Positions 43,119 through 52,486 of a stretch of 64,000 nt of DNA are shown here, piece after piece (position 1 is the stretch's first letter; every line of letters begins with the position of its first letter). Made by a program: the position numbers and the translations under genes. The notes beneath the pieces were generated by a model. The model had not been told where the DNA came from, made no database searches, and saw only the letters and a list, made by a program, of their open reading frames with translations. The stretch lies in assembly GCF_040812395.1 (NCBI RefSeq), contig NZ_JBFNXH010000005.1, forward strand, positions 1 through 64,000, given 5' to 3'. This DNA is from Paenibacillus_E sp040812395 (GTDB lineage Bacteria; Bacillota; Bacilli; Paenibacillales; NBRC-103111).

Positions 43119-44435
43119 TTATTTCTTAGCTCCGCTATTCGCGTCTTTAATTTGTTTAACAGCGTTATCAAGCGCTTCTTTTGGATCTTTGCCGGAATTC
43201 CAAATGTCGCTTAATGCAGCACCAATCGGAGACCAAACATTTTCCGTTTCAGGAATGGATGGCATTGGGACTGAGTTTTTGGACTGTTCAACGAAAGCGG
43301 AAACGAAAGCATCATTCTTGATTTGCGGATCATTTTGCGCCTCTTTGTTCGTTGGTACCGCGCCGATCGTTTTAAAGAGTTGCAGTTGAGCTTCTTTGCT
43401 CGTTGCAAAATGAGCATACAGCTTTGCGGCATTCGGATATTTCGTGTAGGCATTGACAGCCAATTCTTGTACACCTGCGAAGGTGATCGCTGTTTTTCCG
43501 TTTACTGTCGGAACAGGAGCAACGCCGAGATTATCGCCTAGTGCGGTTTTATAAGCAGCTAATTCCCAAGGACCTGTAATGTCCATTGCTGCCTCTTCTT
43601 TGGTGAACAGCGATCTCTTGATATCAGGATTAATATCGCCCGCGTTAATAGGCAGCACTTCTTTCTTTAGGCTTGCGTACAACTTCATCCCTGAAACCGC
43701 GCCTTCCGTATTCAAACCTACGTCGGTAGGATCATTGCCGTTTTTACCGAACACATAGCCTCCGCCAGCAGCGAAGAAATGATAGTTGAAGTAGAAGTTC
43801 CCGGCTTCCCAAATTAATCCATATTTATTTTGATCCTTATTCGTGAACGTTTTGCTGAAAGCAATCACGTCATCGAACGACTTAGGAGGCGTTTTGACCA
43901 ACTTTTTGTTGTAAAACATAGCGATCGTTTCCGATGATCTCGGGTACGCATAAATTTTGTCTCCGCTTGTCGCTGCGATAATGGAGCTTTCTGTATTCTC
44001 TTTCTTGGTGGATTCGCCAAAAATGTCATTTGGCAGAATCAGACCTGCATTCACCGCTCTGCCCAAATGGTTATGCGGGAGTACGATGACGTCAGCTCCA
44101 ATTCCTGCAGGACCGTCGTTTGTGAGTCGGTTAACGTTGTCCGGAGGGCCTACCTCATCAATCTGTACATCTACGTTATATTTGGCTTTAAATTGTTTAG
44201 CGATTTCATCTGTGAAGGGTCTTTCTTTCGCACCATCCCAGACGAGCAATTTAGCTCCCGGCTCCGGCTTAATGCCTTTATCGTCCAGTGCTGTTGAAGC
44301 AGCCTCAACATTTGGCGCTGCTGAAGTGCTTGGCGCCTGCGTTTCAGGTGTAGAAGTCGTAGTCGTTCCGCAAGCAGTTGCAGTAAGCGTCATCGTCAAT
44401 GCGGATAAAACAACGAACATTTTTTTCATTTTCAT
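43119..44435 (-). CDS. mdxE: Maltodextrin-binding lipoprotein, MalE-like
   Basis: A 438-residue extracytoplasmic solute-binding protein. The signal peptide ends in a lipobox (TATAC), a Thr/Pro/Ser/Ala-rich linker covers residues 23-45, and a family-1 binding fold follows (KLLVWDGAKERPFTDEIAKQF, GPWELAAYK). AAGGGG precedes the ATG at 44435; a longer frame to 44549 would run back through operator sites and is rejected. It leads the mdxEFG-amylase operon. Confidence 0.9.
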   Translation of the reverse strand: MKMKKMFVVLSALTMTLTATACGTTTTSTPETQAPSTSAAPNVEAASTALDDKGIKPEPGAKLLVWDGAKERPFTDEIAKQFKAKYNVDVQIDEVGPPDNVNRLTNDGPAGIGADVIVLPHNHLGRAVNAGLILPNDIFGESTKKENTESSIIAATSGDKIYAYPRSSETIAMFYNKKLVKTPPKSFDDVIAFSKTFTNKDQNKYGLIWEAGNFYFNYHFFAAGGGYVFGKNGNDPTDVGLNTEGAVSGMKLYASLKKEVLPINAGDINPDIKRSLFTKEEAAMDITGPWELAAYKTALGDNLGVAPVPTVNGKTAITFAGVQELAVNAYTKYPNAAKLYAHFATSKEAQLQLFKTIGAVPTNKEAQNDPQIKNDAFVSAFVEQSKNSVPMPSIPETENVWSPIGAALSDIWNSGKDPKEALDNAVKQIKDANSGAKK

Positions 44436-44492
44436 GTTTAGTACCCCTTTCAATTTTGTAATGCGTTGTAGCGACCTTGGAAACCCCATTTG

Positions 44493-44624
44493 TGCAAACG
44501 TTTCTACTCTTAAGTCATTCACGTTTTCGAGAAACCGGTTTCCCGACATCTAAAATCTGTTTGAAAACGCTTTATACTTGTATTTATCATACATCGAAGA
44601 GCCTGAATTGTAAAAACGTTTGCA
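44493..44624. promoter_or_regulatory. Cluster of LacI/CcpA-type operators
   Basis: Four LacI-family-like sites lie in the 486-base space between mdxE and the lacI-type gene: TGCAAACGTTTCT at 44493-44505, GAAACCGGTTTC at 44531-44542, TGAAAACGCTTTAT at 44562-44575 (good cre match) and AAACGTTTGCA at 44614-44624. The first, third and fourth share an AACG(T/C)TT core; GAAACCGGTTTC is a perfect palindrome with a different core. They suggest joint control by the neighbouring regulator and CcpA. Confidence 0.6.
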
Positions 44625-44812
44625 CTGCCCATTTTAGGTAATTTATGCCTTTTTCATTCGATTTAACTCACGATATCTCCGTTTTTCTCAAATTTTCAAA
44701 TTTATCAATTCTTTTTTGAAAATGACGTAAGTACCCTAATATTCATTCCTATATTTACATTTACATAGTAAATGCGCTAACATGAAAAAAGGAATGAATG
44801 CGAATTCAATCG

Positions 44813-44822
44813 TTTGCGCAAA
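44813..44822. promoter_or_regulatory. Palindrome before the LacI-type gene
   Basis: A perfect TTTGCGCAAA palindrome about 100 bases before the regulator's start, a probable autoregulatory LacI-type operator. Confidence 0.45.
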
Positions 44823-44921
44823 TTCAACTTAGAGATGTGTGCCTCCTGCCATTTGGAACAAGACAATGACAGGCGTTTATGTAGGAAATCTAAGAATCGT
44901 TATCCTAGGAGGATTACTTGC

Positions 44922-45947
44922 ATGTCAGTTACGATTATCGACGTAGCCAAAAAAGCAGGAGTGTCACCATCTACCGTGTCTCGCGTATTGTCTGGGCATC
45001 CCCGTATAAGTCCAGCTACCATCCGGAAAGTCAAGGATATTATGCAGGATATGGGCTATCACCCGAATGTGATGGCTAAAGGTTTGGTTTCCAAAACAAC
45101 GCAAACTATAGGTATTCTTCTGCCGCGTTCGGCGGAAGAGCTTTTCTTGAACCTGTTCTTCTCGGAAATCATCCGCGGTGTCGTTACACAGTCAACTCGC
45201 AGCGGCTATGATCTTATGATGACGACAGGAACATCGGAAAGCGAAGAAGTTGAAGCGGTCACCCGACTTGTCAAAGGGCGCAGAGTCGACGGAGTCATTT
45301 TGCTTTACTCCCGTAAATCTGATCCTGTCATTGCCTTTCTGAAAGAACAGCAATTTCCATTCGTGCTTGTTGGACGCAGCGAGGATTATCCGGAAGTTCT
45401 TTCCGTTGATAACAACAACGTGCAAGCTGCGTACGATGCAACCCGTCATCTTATTGCACAAGGCCACCGCCGAATTGGATTTGTCAGCGGACCTCCTAAC
45501 CTTATTGTTTCCAAGGACCGGATGGAAGGCTATGTCCGAGCCATGAAAGAAGCCGGATTTGAGATTCAGTCCGAATGGGTGATGGAAGGCGAGTTTTTAC
45601 AGGAAAGCGGTTACAGGGCCATGTCATTCTTCATGAATCTGCCGGAACGCCCAACTGCCCTCGTTGCCATAGACGACATTGTTGCCTTTGGCGTATTGCG
45701 AGGATTAACTGAACTTGGCTTCAAGGTTCCAACCGATCTCAGTTTAGTTGGATTTAATAATATATCGATGTCAGAGCTGGCATCTCCGCCTATCAGCTCG
45801 GTGGATATCGGTATTTATCAGCTTGGCTACACGGCATCACAAACTTTGATAAGAGCAGTTAAGGGAGAATCGATTCACCATAATCACATTATCATTCCTC
45901 ATCGACTGGTAACCCGTGAATCCTCTCTTCACTCCATACAAAACTAA
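44922..45947 (+). CDS. LacI-family regulator of maltodextrin use (MalR-like)
   Basis: A 341-residue LacI-family repressor. The helix-turn-helix is at residues 1-30 (IIDVAKKAGVSPSTVSRVLSGHP) with the hinge helix after it, then a periplasmic-binding-fold sensor with FVSGPPNL and LVGFNNISMSELASPP. The ATG has CTAGGAGG upstream; the frame extends further back without a ribosome site. It is divergent from mdxEFG and followed by the GH15 gene, so maltose or maltodextrin is the likely inducer. Confidence 0.9.
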   Translation: MSVTIIDVAKKAGVSPSTVSRVLSGHPRISPATIRKVKDIMQDMGYHPNVMAKGLVSKTTQTIGILLPRSAEELFLNLFFSEIIRGVVTQSTRSGYDLMMTTGTSESEEVEAVTRLVKGRRVDGVILLYSRKSDPVIAFLKEQQFPFVLVGRSEDYPEVLSVDNNNVQAAYDATRHLIAQGHRRIGFVSGPPNLIVSKDRMEGYVRAMKEAGFEIQSEWVMEGEFLQESGYRAMSFFMNLPERPTALVAIDDIVAFGVLRGLTELGFKVPTDLSLVGFNNISMSELASPPISSVDIGIYQLGYTASQTLIRAVKGESIHHNHIIIPHRLVTRESSLHSIQN

Positions 45948-45965
45948 GGAGTTGTTAACGAACAA

Positions 45966-47930
45966 ATGAATCAAGACAAAAAGCCTTATTTAATCGACGC
46001 AATCACCGGAAATTCCAAATTCCTCGCCTCCCTAGGCCGGACAGGGCGCTTATTTCGTCTCTGGTGGCCTCACATTGACTATCCTCAGCATGTGGATGAA
46101 ATTCGTACTGGCCTATTCTGGGATGGCGCTGCCGAGCAAACTACTTGGTTTGACAGTGTTGAAGATGGCTGGCAGCATGAATCAGGCTATGTTCCGCGTA
46201 CGAACATTTTCCGTGTGCAAGCAACGTCTGCACAGCACCCAATTGCTATTGAATCGTTTGATTATGCGGTTCCCCAATCCGACATTTATGTAAGGCAATA
46301 CCGATTCACGAACCAAAGTGCGAAACCAGCATCCTTTAAGTTCATTTATTTTTCATCCTTCCGTTCGTTGGAAACACAATATTATCATACGACACAATTT
46401 GATCCATCCCTGGATGCATTGACGCACTTGCGCCATGCTTATATTTTTTCGCTTTCCAGTTCAAACGTTTGCACTGGATATCAAGCAGGAACAGCATGGC
46501 AGACTGCTCAAGCAGGCGCGCTGAACGGCAACCTAATCGATATGGCTCCAGATGGCGCGCTGTGCTGGCAATTGACGGATGTTCAACCAGGCCAAACCGT
46601 TGAAATCCCTGTCTATATTGCCGCAGGCTCTACGCGTCAAGAGGCAGCCGATACCTTAGCCCAAGCAAAAAGCCAGCCTGCTTCTTATTGGTTTGAGCAG
46701 ACTTCCGCCTACTGGCATAAGTTTTTGGCTGACGCCGTTCCTGCACCGAACGCGTCCGATGCGATTCGCGAGCTGTACGAGCGTTCGCTGCTCACCATGA
46801 AGCTGATGTCCGACGAACAAAGCGGCAGTGTCGTTGCTGCGCCTGAGTTCGACGAAGGCTTTACCCGCTGCGGCGGCTATGCGTACTGTTGGGGCCGTGA
46901 CGCCGCCTTCATTACAACAGCCCTTGACCGCGTCGGGCTGAGCGACATGTCCACTCGCTTCTACGAGTGGACGCTGACGGCCCAGGACGCTGACGGGTCC
47001 TGGCAGCAACGCCACTACCATGACGGGCGCCTGGCGCCGTCATGGGGCTTGCAGATCGACGAGGGCGCGTCGATCCTGTGGGGGATGTGGCAGCATTACA
47101 GCCACATTCAGGATCCTGCCTTCGCCGAGCTGGTATGGCCAGCAGTGGCGAAGGGAGCCGATTTCCTCGTTCGCTTCCTGGACGAGGAAACCGGTCTGCC
47201 CTCACCAAGCATCGACCTCTGGGAGGAGCGCTTGGCGGAGCATACGTACTCGGCAGCAGCTGTGTACGGCGGTTTGAAGGCAGCAGCAGCGTTCGCGCAG
47301 CTGCGCGGGTTTGAAACTGAGGCGGCTGCATGGTCGATGGCCGCAGAAAGCATCCAGCAGCGCATCCGTGAGCTCTGTTGGAACGAAGAACGCGGTTCCT
47401 TCTACCGCGGAGTGAAACTTGCAGTGACTGAGCAAACGTACCTGCAGGGAGAGAAACTAGGAGCGATAGCTTCCATTACAACGGATGCTAAAGGTTATTC
47501 CACTTACTTTCTCAAGCATGACCCTGTTATCGATATTTCTTTACTCGGTATTTCTGTTCCATTCGCTGCCGTTTCCATTGATGATCCCATGATGGTTTCT
47601 ACAGCTGAAGCAATCACAAAGACTTTAACTGTTCCAGGCGTAGGTGGAATTAAACGCTATGAGGACGACAACTATATCGGTGGCAATCCATGGATTCTGA
47701 CAACCCTTTGGTTGAGTCATTACCATATTGGCAGAGCTGAGTACGACAAAGCGAGAGAACTCCTGCAATGGGCAGTCGATCACCGCACGGAGACGGGGCT
47801 CTTGCCTGAGCAGATTGATAAAGAAACCGGTGAAACGGCTTGGGTCGTACCCTTAACATGGTCGCACGCCATGTTCATCTTGGCGGTTTCCATGCTTGCT
47901 GAAGTTAACCAACTGCAAAGCAATTCATAA
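45966..47930 (+). CDS. GH15 glucoamylase-like enzyme
   Basis: A 654-residue cytoplasmic (no signal) protein with an N-terminal beta-sandwich (residues 1-250) and an (alpha/alpha)6 barrel. Catalytic-region motifs of GH15 are YCWGRDAAFITTAL, SIDLWEER (acid) and LLPEQIDKETGE (base). It should release glucose from imported maltodextrins. It follows the regulator by 18 bases and probably shares its transcript. A central stretch (about 46700-47400) is visibly richer in G+C than both ends of the gene. Confidence 0.88.
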   Translation: MNQDKKPYLIDAITGNSKFLASLGRTGRLFRLWWPHIDYPQHVDEIRTGLFWDGAAEQTTWFDSVEDGWQHESGYVPRTNIFRVQATSAQHPIAIESFDYAVPQSDIYVRQYRFTNQSAKPASFKFIYFSSFRSLETQYYHTTQFDPSLDALTHLRHAYIFSLSSSNVCTGYQAGTAWQTAQAGALNGNLIDMAPDGALCWQLTDVQPGQTVEIPVYIAAGSTRQEAADTLAQAKSQPASYWFEQTSAYWHKFLADAVPAPNASDAIRELYERSLLTMKLMSDEQSGSVVAAPEFDEGFTRCGGYAYCWGRDAAFITTALDRVGLSDMSTRFYEWTLTAQDADGSWQQRHYHDGRLAPSWGLQIDEGASILWGMWQHYSHIQDPAFAELVWPAVAKGADFLVRFLDEETGLPSPSIDLWEERLAEHTYSAAAVYGGLKAAAAFAQLRGFETEAAAWSMAAESIQQRIRELCWNEERGSFYRGVKLAVTEQTYLQGEKLGAIASITTDAKGYSTYFLKHDPVIDISLLGISVPFAAVSIDDPMMVSTAEAITKTLTVPGVGGIKRYEDDNYIGGNPWILTTLWLSHYHIGRAEYDKARELLQWAVDHRTETGLLPEQIDKETGETAWVVPLTWSHAMFILAVSMLAEVNQLQSNS

Positions 47931-47936
47931 TCAAAG

Positions 47937-47975
47937 CCCGCCTTTGCGCTTTTTGCAGCAAAGGCGGGTTTCATT
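47937..47975 (+). terminator. Terminator of the regulator-GH15 operon
   Basis: CCCGCCTTTGC and GCAAAGGCGGG arms followed by TTTCATTTT. Confidence 0.85.
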
Positions 47976-47998
47976 TTGCCTGTAGGTTTCTACCGTAT

Positions 47999-48655
47999 TT
48001 ACATATTCTGTATCAGCCTATCAAACTCGATATCGGACAGAGACTTTAAACGCAGGTGCACCTCTTTGGGAAATTCCAACCTGCGAGTAAGCTTATTCGG
48101 TACGATTACACACCGCATCTGCGCTCGAATCGCAGCTAGCGCCCCATTAGGCGAATCCTCAAAAGCAATCGCCTCGTCTGGAGCTACTTGAAAATAATCC
48201 AACACCTGAATGTATAAATCCGGATCGGGTTTTACACGTTTCGTGTCTTCATTCGTTCTTAAACATGCAAAACATTCGAGCAGATTAAGTTTCTTCAAGA
48301 AAGGAAGCACCCACGTTTTCGGTGCGCTGGATGCCAGCCCAATTTTCAGTCCGAGCCGTTGTGCAGACTTGATACAATCTTCCACGCCTGGGAGGGCTTT
48401 TTCTTCGCGAAATAGCAGATTAAATCGATCTCTTCGCTTCTCACGCAATTGCTCACGATCGTGCGCGATGCCCGTTTGCTGCTGTAAATACGTATACGGA
48501 TCAAAGGAATCTGATTGCCCGCCGATTCTCGCGCTATACTGACTAAGCGGCAATTCGACTCCATATTCCTTCAACAGATCGCGAAATGAGTAGTATTCGT
48601 AAGTTTCCGTGTCCATGATTAATCCATCAAAATCAAAAACAATTGCTTTTATCAA
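47999..48655 (-). CDS. HAD-superfamily phosphatase/phosphoglucomutase-like
   Basis: A 218-residue HAD hydrolase of the beta-phosphoglucomutase-like subfamily. Motif I is FDFDGLIMDTE, motif II ASSAP, motif III lysine near KRVKPDPDLY, and motif IV FEDSPNG. Next to maltodextrin genes it could act on beta-glucose-1-phosphate or be a general sugar phosphatase. The start is unclear: I use the TTG at 48655, 10 bases after AGAAGG; GTG at 48676 and TTG at 48661 are alternatives. Confidence 0.8.
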   Translation of the reverse strand: MIKAIVFDFDGLIMDTETYEYYSFRDLLKEYGVELPLSQYSARIGGQSDSFDPYTYLQQQTGIAHDREQLREKRRDRFNLLFREEKALPGVEDCIKSAQRLGLKIGLASSAPKTWVLPFLKKLNLLECFACLRTNEDTKRVKPDPDLYIQVLDYFQVAPDEAIAFEDSPNGALAAIRAQMRCVIVPNKLTRRLEFPKEVHLRLKSLSDIEFDRLIQNM

Positions 48656-48745
48656 GGGCAATGCACCTTCTCTCACTTTATCGCGTTACCATAATAAAGC
48701 AACTGTACAACAGATTACAAAATATGTAAACCTAATTATATACAG

Positions 48746-48790
48746 AAAAAACCTTTCTACCACTCAACATCGTTGAGAGCGAAAGGTTCT
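48746..48790 (-). terminator. Terminator of the DGQHR gene pair
   Basis: On the minus strand AACCTTTC and GAAAGGTT arms with an inner CTCAAC/GTTGAG stem are followed by a T run. Confidence 0.85.
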
Positions 48791-48806
48791 CCAGGGGTCA
48801 TTACCG

Positions 48807-49988
48807 TTAAGATGCCGGTGAAGCCACTTCTTCATCCGAACTGTCACTATCTGTTCCTTCAAGGAAAAATTGAACAAGCTTCACATGTTTCTTCAGTGAT
48901 TTTTCATGAATGAGATTGATTTTACCGTTATCCAAGGATCCAAATACATAGATCAGCTCTTCGTTATCATGCGACCAGTCGAAGCCATCAAGAATTTGCA
49001 GTGACTGTGTCCATTCTTCATTGTACTGTCCATCCTGAAACAAAAAACGGTTCGCGTAGAGCGCAATACTTTCTTGAATTACACGATTAGCAGACGTGTA
49101 TGTCGCTAGACCTGGCTGCTCCGGCATAATCGGCAGTATCGTATTGAAGAATTGATGCAAAATCTCCACATACGTGGATGGGTCATGACGAATTTTCCGC
49201 TGCAATTCATAGGAAGGCTGCATTCTGCCTGAAAATAACATAGTAGCCGTCGCATACAACCAGCTAAAGCAAGTGAAGTTGCGGTTGAACGAAGTTAGGT
49301 TGCTGCGGCGCTCAACGCCGGCAGCCTTCAGATATACGTTATGATCAACGACCTGCTGAATGACCAGATTTAGCGGATCGATCGAATCAAATGAATGCCC
49401 GAGCTCTTTGCTAACCAGCTGCACTTTGGAGTTTATGTCGCCGAAGAGCTGCTGCTCTTCTTCCTCTGTCAAGCCGATATAGATTTGCACAGCAAGCTGT
49501 GTTTCCATCAAATCCAATCGTCTGCCTTCCAACTGATTGACCGTTCCCTCCGCTTCCTCAACCTCTTGTCTTAGTTCGGTATCTTCCGGAAATTTACGCT
49601 GTTTGATTTTCAATAGAGCCAGCTTTTTCTCGTAGCGTCTGACTTCCTTCTGCATCTGCTCATTCACGTAGCCAAGCGCTAGAATCCGGTGCTGCCCATC
49701 CAAAATGCTCAGCTTCGAGCCGTGCTTAAGCAGAAACTCTTTCTCGCCCTTCGCCAGTTGATTCACTTCCCGCAAAGAAAGCGTCACCGGTCCGAAAAAC
49801 ACGTGATCCAGCTCCCGTTCCTGCAAATAGGTAGAAATTTTCCGTCTCTGCATGTTGCTAAGCTTACGTTGGACCATAGGATCAATCATGGTGTAGTTAA
49901 GCAAATCCTGAACGCGCAGAGCCACTGTGGAGAGTCCAAACTTATCGCAAAACGGATGAATCGTCATCTTTAAGCGCAAACCTTCCAT
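48807..49988 (-). CDS. DGQHR-domain protein (DndB-like), second of pair
   Basis: A 393-residue protein with the DGQHR motif (LSILDGQHRILALG) and the later FGDIN motif (QQLFGDINSKVQLVSKEL) seen in DndB-like proteins. A charged coiled-coil insertion (about residues 110-165) separates them. DndB regulates phosphorothioate DNA modification elsewhere, but no dndACDE or restriction genes are present. The start overlaps the stop of the first gene (TAATG). Acidic Ser-rich tail. Biochemical role unknown. Confidence 0.75.
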   Translation of the reverse strand: MEGLRLKMTIHPFCDKFGLSTVALRVQDLLNYTMIDPMVQRKLSNMQRRKISTYLQERELDHVFFGPVTLSLREVNQLAKGEKEFLLKHGSKLSILDGQHRILALGYVNEQMQKEVRRYEKKLALLKIKQRKFPEDTELRQEVEEAEGTVNQLEGRRLDLMETQLAVQIYIGLTEEEEQQLFGDINSKVQLVSKELGHSFDSIDPLNLVIQQVVDHNVYLKAAGVERRSNLTSFNRNFTCFSWLYATATMLFSGRMQPSYELQRKIRHDPSTYVEILHQFFNTILPIMPEQPGLATYTSANRVIQESIALYANRFLFQDGQYNEEWTQSLQILDGFDWSHDNEELIYVFGSLDNGKINLIHEKSLKKHVKLVQFFLEGTDSDSSDEEVASPAS

Positions 49989-51163
49989 TAGCCGACATCC
50001 TCCTTGGAGCTTTCCGCAGGAAAGCTTTCTTCGTAAGCGCTAGCTTCACTGATCAGAAATACATTCTTCTCTTGATAAAAGTTTTTGATGTGCTGATACG
50101 CTTTCATGATGCGGGTCCGTCTTGGCAAACGGTCTTTCTCATCCCCGACATAGATGCTGTTCCACTGAATGTGCGGAATGATTTTAAGCGCGTGTTCCAG
50201 GGCATAACGATTAAATCTGCCTGTTTTCGTAGCCTCTTCATGGATGAACAACGCTAAGGCAATTTGAATGTTCTCGGACCAGACCAACTCGCCTTTGGCA
50301 GGCGATGGCAAGTAGTGCAGCAAACCATTAAAATATGTGCCAGCCAAGGAAACATGCTCCTGCAGTTCCTTTTGATCATACTGATATCCGTTATTCCGGG
50401 CTGCCGATTTCATGCGGCCTTCAAACAGGGCGATTAAGATTTCTATCAGCAAATGATACGAAAATAAATATTCAGGCGATTTCCCGCGCTCCGAGAACAT
50501 ATCGACTGTTAAGGCTTGCATGGCAGGCTCTTTGGCAGCAAGCTCCGTGGCAGCGACATGATAAAATCTCCGTTGATCGCGCAGCACCGCCAAGTTTCCG
50601 CCAAGTTTGCGAGGAAGCTTGTTGATGTCGGAAAATAACTGGCGCTCTTGTCTGGCATTAATGTCCAAGTACGTCATGGTTGAAATCGGGAATGCGTACA
50701 AGCGGCGCAGCTTCTCTGTAATCTCTTCCATTTTCTCATATTCCCGCCGATCCTTGGCGCGGGCCATCTGACTCTGTAAAGTTTCCATAATACGTTGGAA
50801 AGCAGCCAAACGATGCTGTCCGTCAACGACATACAGCTTCTCTATCGGCTGTAACCGCAGCACGCCATGCTCATCATCATAATGGCCTGCGCCCCTGGCC
50901 GAAAAGATGATGCCCGGGAAATAGATTGGCTGCCGGTTTTCTAAATACAAGTTGACATAATCAATCAACTTCGAAAGATTACGCGGTATAATCGCGCGCT
51001 GCACTTCCAAATCAACCTCATAGATAGAAAATAGCTTGCTCATGGGCAAGGTTGCTGCAATTGTGGGCTGACCGAATGTCTGCCCCAAAGATCCTGGTAT
51101 TTCTACGAACGATGAAGGTTTTTGCTCAGCTAAAAGCTCGGATAATGAGGAAATTGCATCCAT
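49988..51163 (-). CDS. DGQHR-domain protein (DndB-like), first of pair
   Basis: A 391-residue protein with DGQHR (LYVVDGQHRLAAF) and FSDIN (RQLFSDINKLPRKLGG), the same two motifs in the same order as its neighbour. A short helical insertion lies between them. Sequence outside the motifs is largely different, so the pair is probably an obligate heteromeric partnership rather than a recent duplication. AAGGGG precedes the ATG. Its last residues (AYEESFPAESS) are encoded by a dispersed hairpin repeat described separately. Confidence 0.75.
   Translation of the reverse strand: MDAISSLSELLAEQKPSSFVEIPGSLGQTFGQPTIAATLPMSKLFSIYEVDLEVQRAIIPRNLSKLIDYVNLYLENRQPIYFPGIIFSARGAGHYDDEHGVLRLQPIEKLYVVDGQHRLAAFQRIMETLQSQMARAKDRREYEKMEEITEKLRRLYAFPISTMTYLDINARQERQLFSDINKLPRKLGGNLAVLRDQRRFYHVAATELAAKEPAMQALTVDMFSERGKSPEYLFSYHLLIEILIALFEGRMKSAARNNGYQYDQKELQEHVSLAGTYFNGLLHYLPSPAKGELVWSENIQIALALFIHEEATKTGRFNRYALEHALKIIPHIQWNSIYVGDEKDRLPRRTRIMKAYQHIKNFYQEKNVFLISEASAYEESFPAESSKEDVG
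50010..50042 (-). repeat. Dispersed hairpin repeat, copy in coding sequence
   Basis: On the minus strand GCTTACGAAGAAAG runs into a GCTTTCC/GGAAAGC hairpin, then CTCC. Same architecture as the two copies at 61533-61600, but with both hairpin arms changed together. Confidence 0.6.
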
Positions 51164-51254
51164 ATGTGTACCCCTTTCAAATGAAAGCTATTTGAAACTT
51201 TTGCATAACAGTCGATGTCTCTCATTCTCCTATTTTTACCAAAAGCTCCATATT

Positions 51255-52430
51255 TCATTCCATAGAACGAAGCCATTCGCCGATTCGATTTGCAGCCTCC
51301 ACTAATCTGGCTTCCTCTTGCACTAAAGCAATCCTGACAAAGCCTTCCCCTTCTGCTCCGAAAGCATCGCCCGGGATGACGACAACACCTGTGCGATAGA
51401 GCATTTCCCGGGAAATTTGTCGAGAAGTCCAGCCTTTTGGTACTGGCGCCCAGATGAACATTGTCGCTTTTGGGGGTGTGATTTTCCAACCTACTTGGGC
51501 TAAGGCTTCAATGAAAACATCTCGTCTTCTTTCATAGATGCCAGCTACGGAGTGAGTATTCTCCATATCTTCCTCCAACGCTGCAATTCCAGCGGCTTGA
51601 ATCGCTTGAAAAACGCCATAGTCAATATTGGACTTCAATGTTTTCAACGCATGCACCGCTTCGGCATTTCCTGTCAGAAAAGCAATTCGGCATCCTGCCA
51701 TGTTGAAACTTTTGGACAAGGAGTGAAACTCAACCGCTACCTCCTTCGCGCCTTCTATCTCCAATATGCTCATAGGACGATAACCGTCAAACGCCATTTC
51801 GGAGTAGGCAAGATCATGTACGACAAGCAGGTTTTGCTGCTTGGCATAAGCAATCAGACGCTCGAAGAAAGCCCGATCTGCAACAGCCGACAGCGGATTG
51901 CTAGGATAGTTGAGCAAGATGAACTTCGCATTTGCAGCCACGTCTGCCGGAATGTCCTCCAATCGCGGTAAAAAATCGTTTTCGGCGCGAAGAGGCAACA
52001 AATAGGGCTCCACTCCCGCTAACACTAAACTAGCTGAATAGATGGGATAGCCTGGATCAGGGACAATGGCGATATCCCCGGGATCACACAGTGAAAGCGC
52101 CAAATGTGCAAGCCCATCTTGTGAACCCATCAAGGTTAGGATCTCACTTGCCGGATCAAGATTCACTCCGAAACGATGCCGATACCAGCTGGCAACCGTC
52201 TCACGGAAAGCCAGACTTCCCTCCGAAGTGGGATATCCATACATGCCGGGATTCCTGACAGCTTGAGTAATTGCTTCAATTATTCGTTCTGAAGGAGGTC
52301 GATCGGGACTGCCTATTCCTAAATCTATGACATCTACCCCTTGGTTCATAACCTCTCTCTTCCATTCCGCAACTTCTGAAAAAATAGCCGAGCCTAATTG
52401 ACTCAGCCTTTTTGATCCTCTAATCTGCAT
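51255..52430 (-). CDS. Class I/II PLP aminotransferase (DAP/alanine-type)
   Basis: A 391-residue fold-I aminotransferase. The PLP lysine is in FHSLSKSFNMAGCRIAF, with NYPSNPLSAVA (substrate carboxylate), HDLAYSEMAFDG and the C-terminal arginine in GEGFVRIALV. It resembles the LL-diaminopimelate aminotransferase/PatA group in Bacillales; the substrate cannot be set from sequence. Single gene between the DGQHR pair and the protease. Confidence 0.85.
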   Translation of the reverse strand: MQIRGSKRLSQLGSAIFSEVAEWKREVMNQGVDVIDLGIGSPDRPPSERIIEAITQAVRNPGMYGYPTSEGSLAFRETVASWYRHRFGVNLDPASEILTLMGSQDGLAHLALSLCDPGDIAIVPDPGYPIYSASLVLAGVEPYLLPLRAENDFLPRLEDIPADVAANAKFILLNYPSNPLSAVADRAFFERLIAYAKQQNLLVVHDLAYSEMAFDGYRPMSILEIEGAKEVAVEFHSLSKSFNMAGCRIAFLTGNAEAVHALKTLKSNIDYGVFQAIQAAGIAALEEDMENTHSVAGIYERRRDVFIEALAQVGWKITPPKATMFIWAPVPKGWTSRQISREMLYRTGVVVIPGDAFGAEGEGFVRIALVQEEARLVEAANRIGEWLRSME

Positions 52431-52486
52431 ACGTGGCTACCTCATTCTAATAAATTAATGGCATTAATTAGTTGAATGTAAAATAA

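Noticed and set aside
46656..47435. Long antisense and alternate-frame open reading frames inside the GH15 gene
   Set aside because: They arise from GC-rich codons, lack ribosome sites and domains, and overlap clear GH15 motifs.
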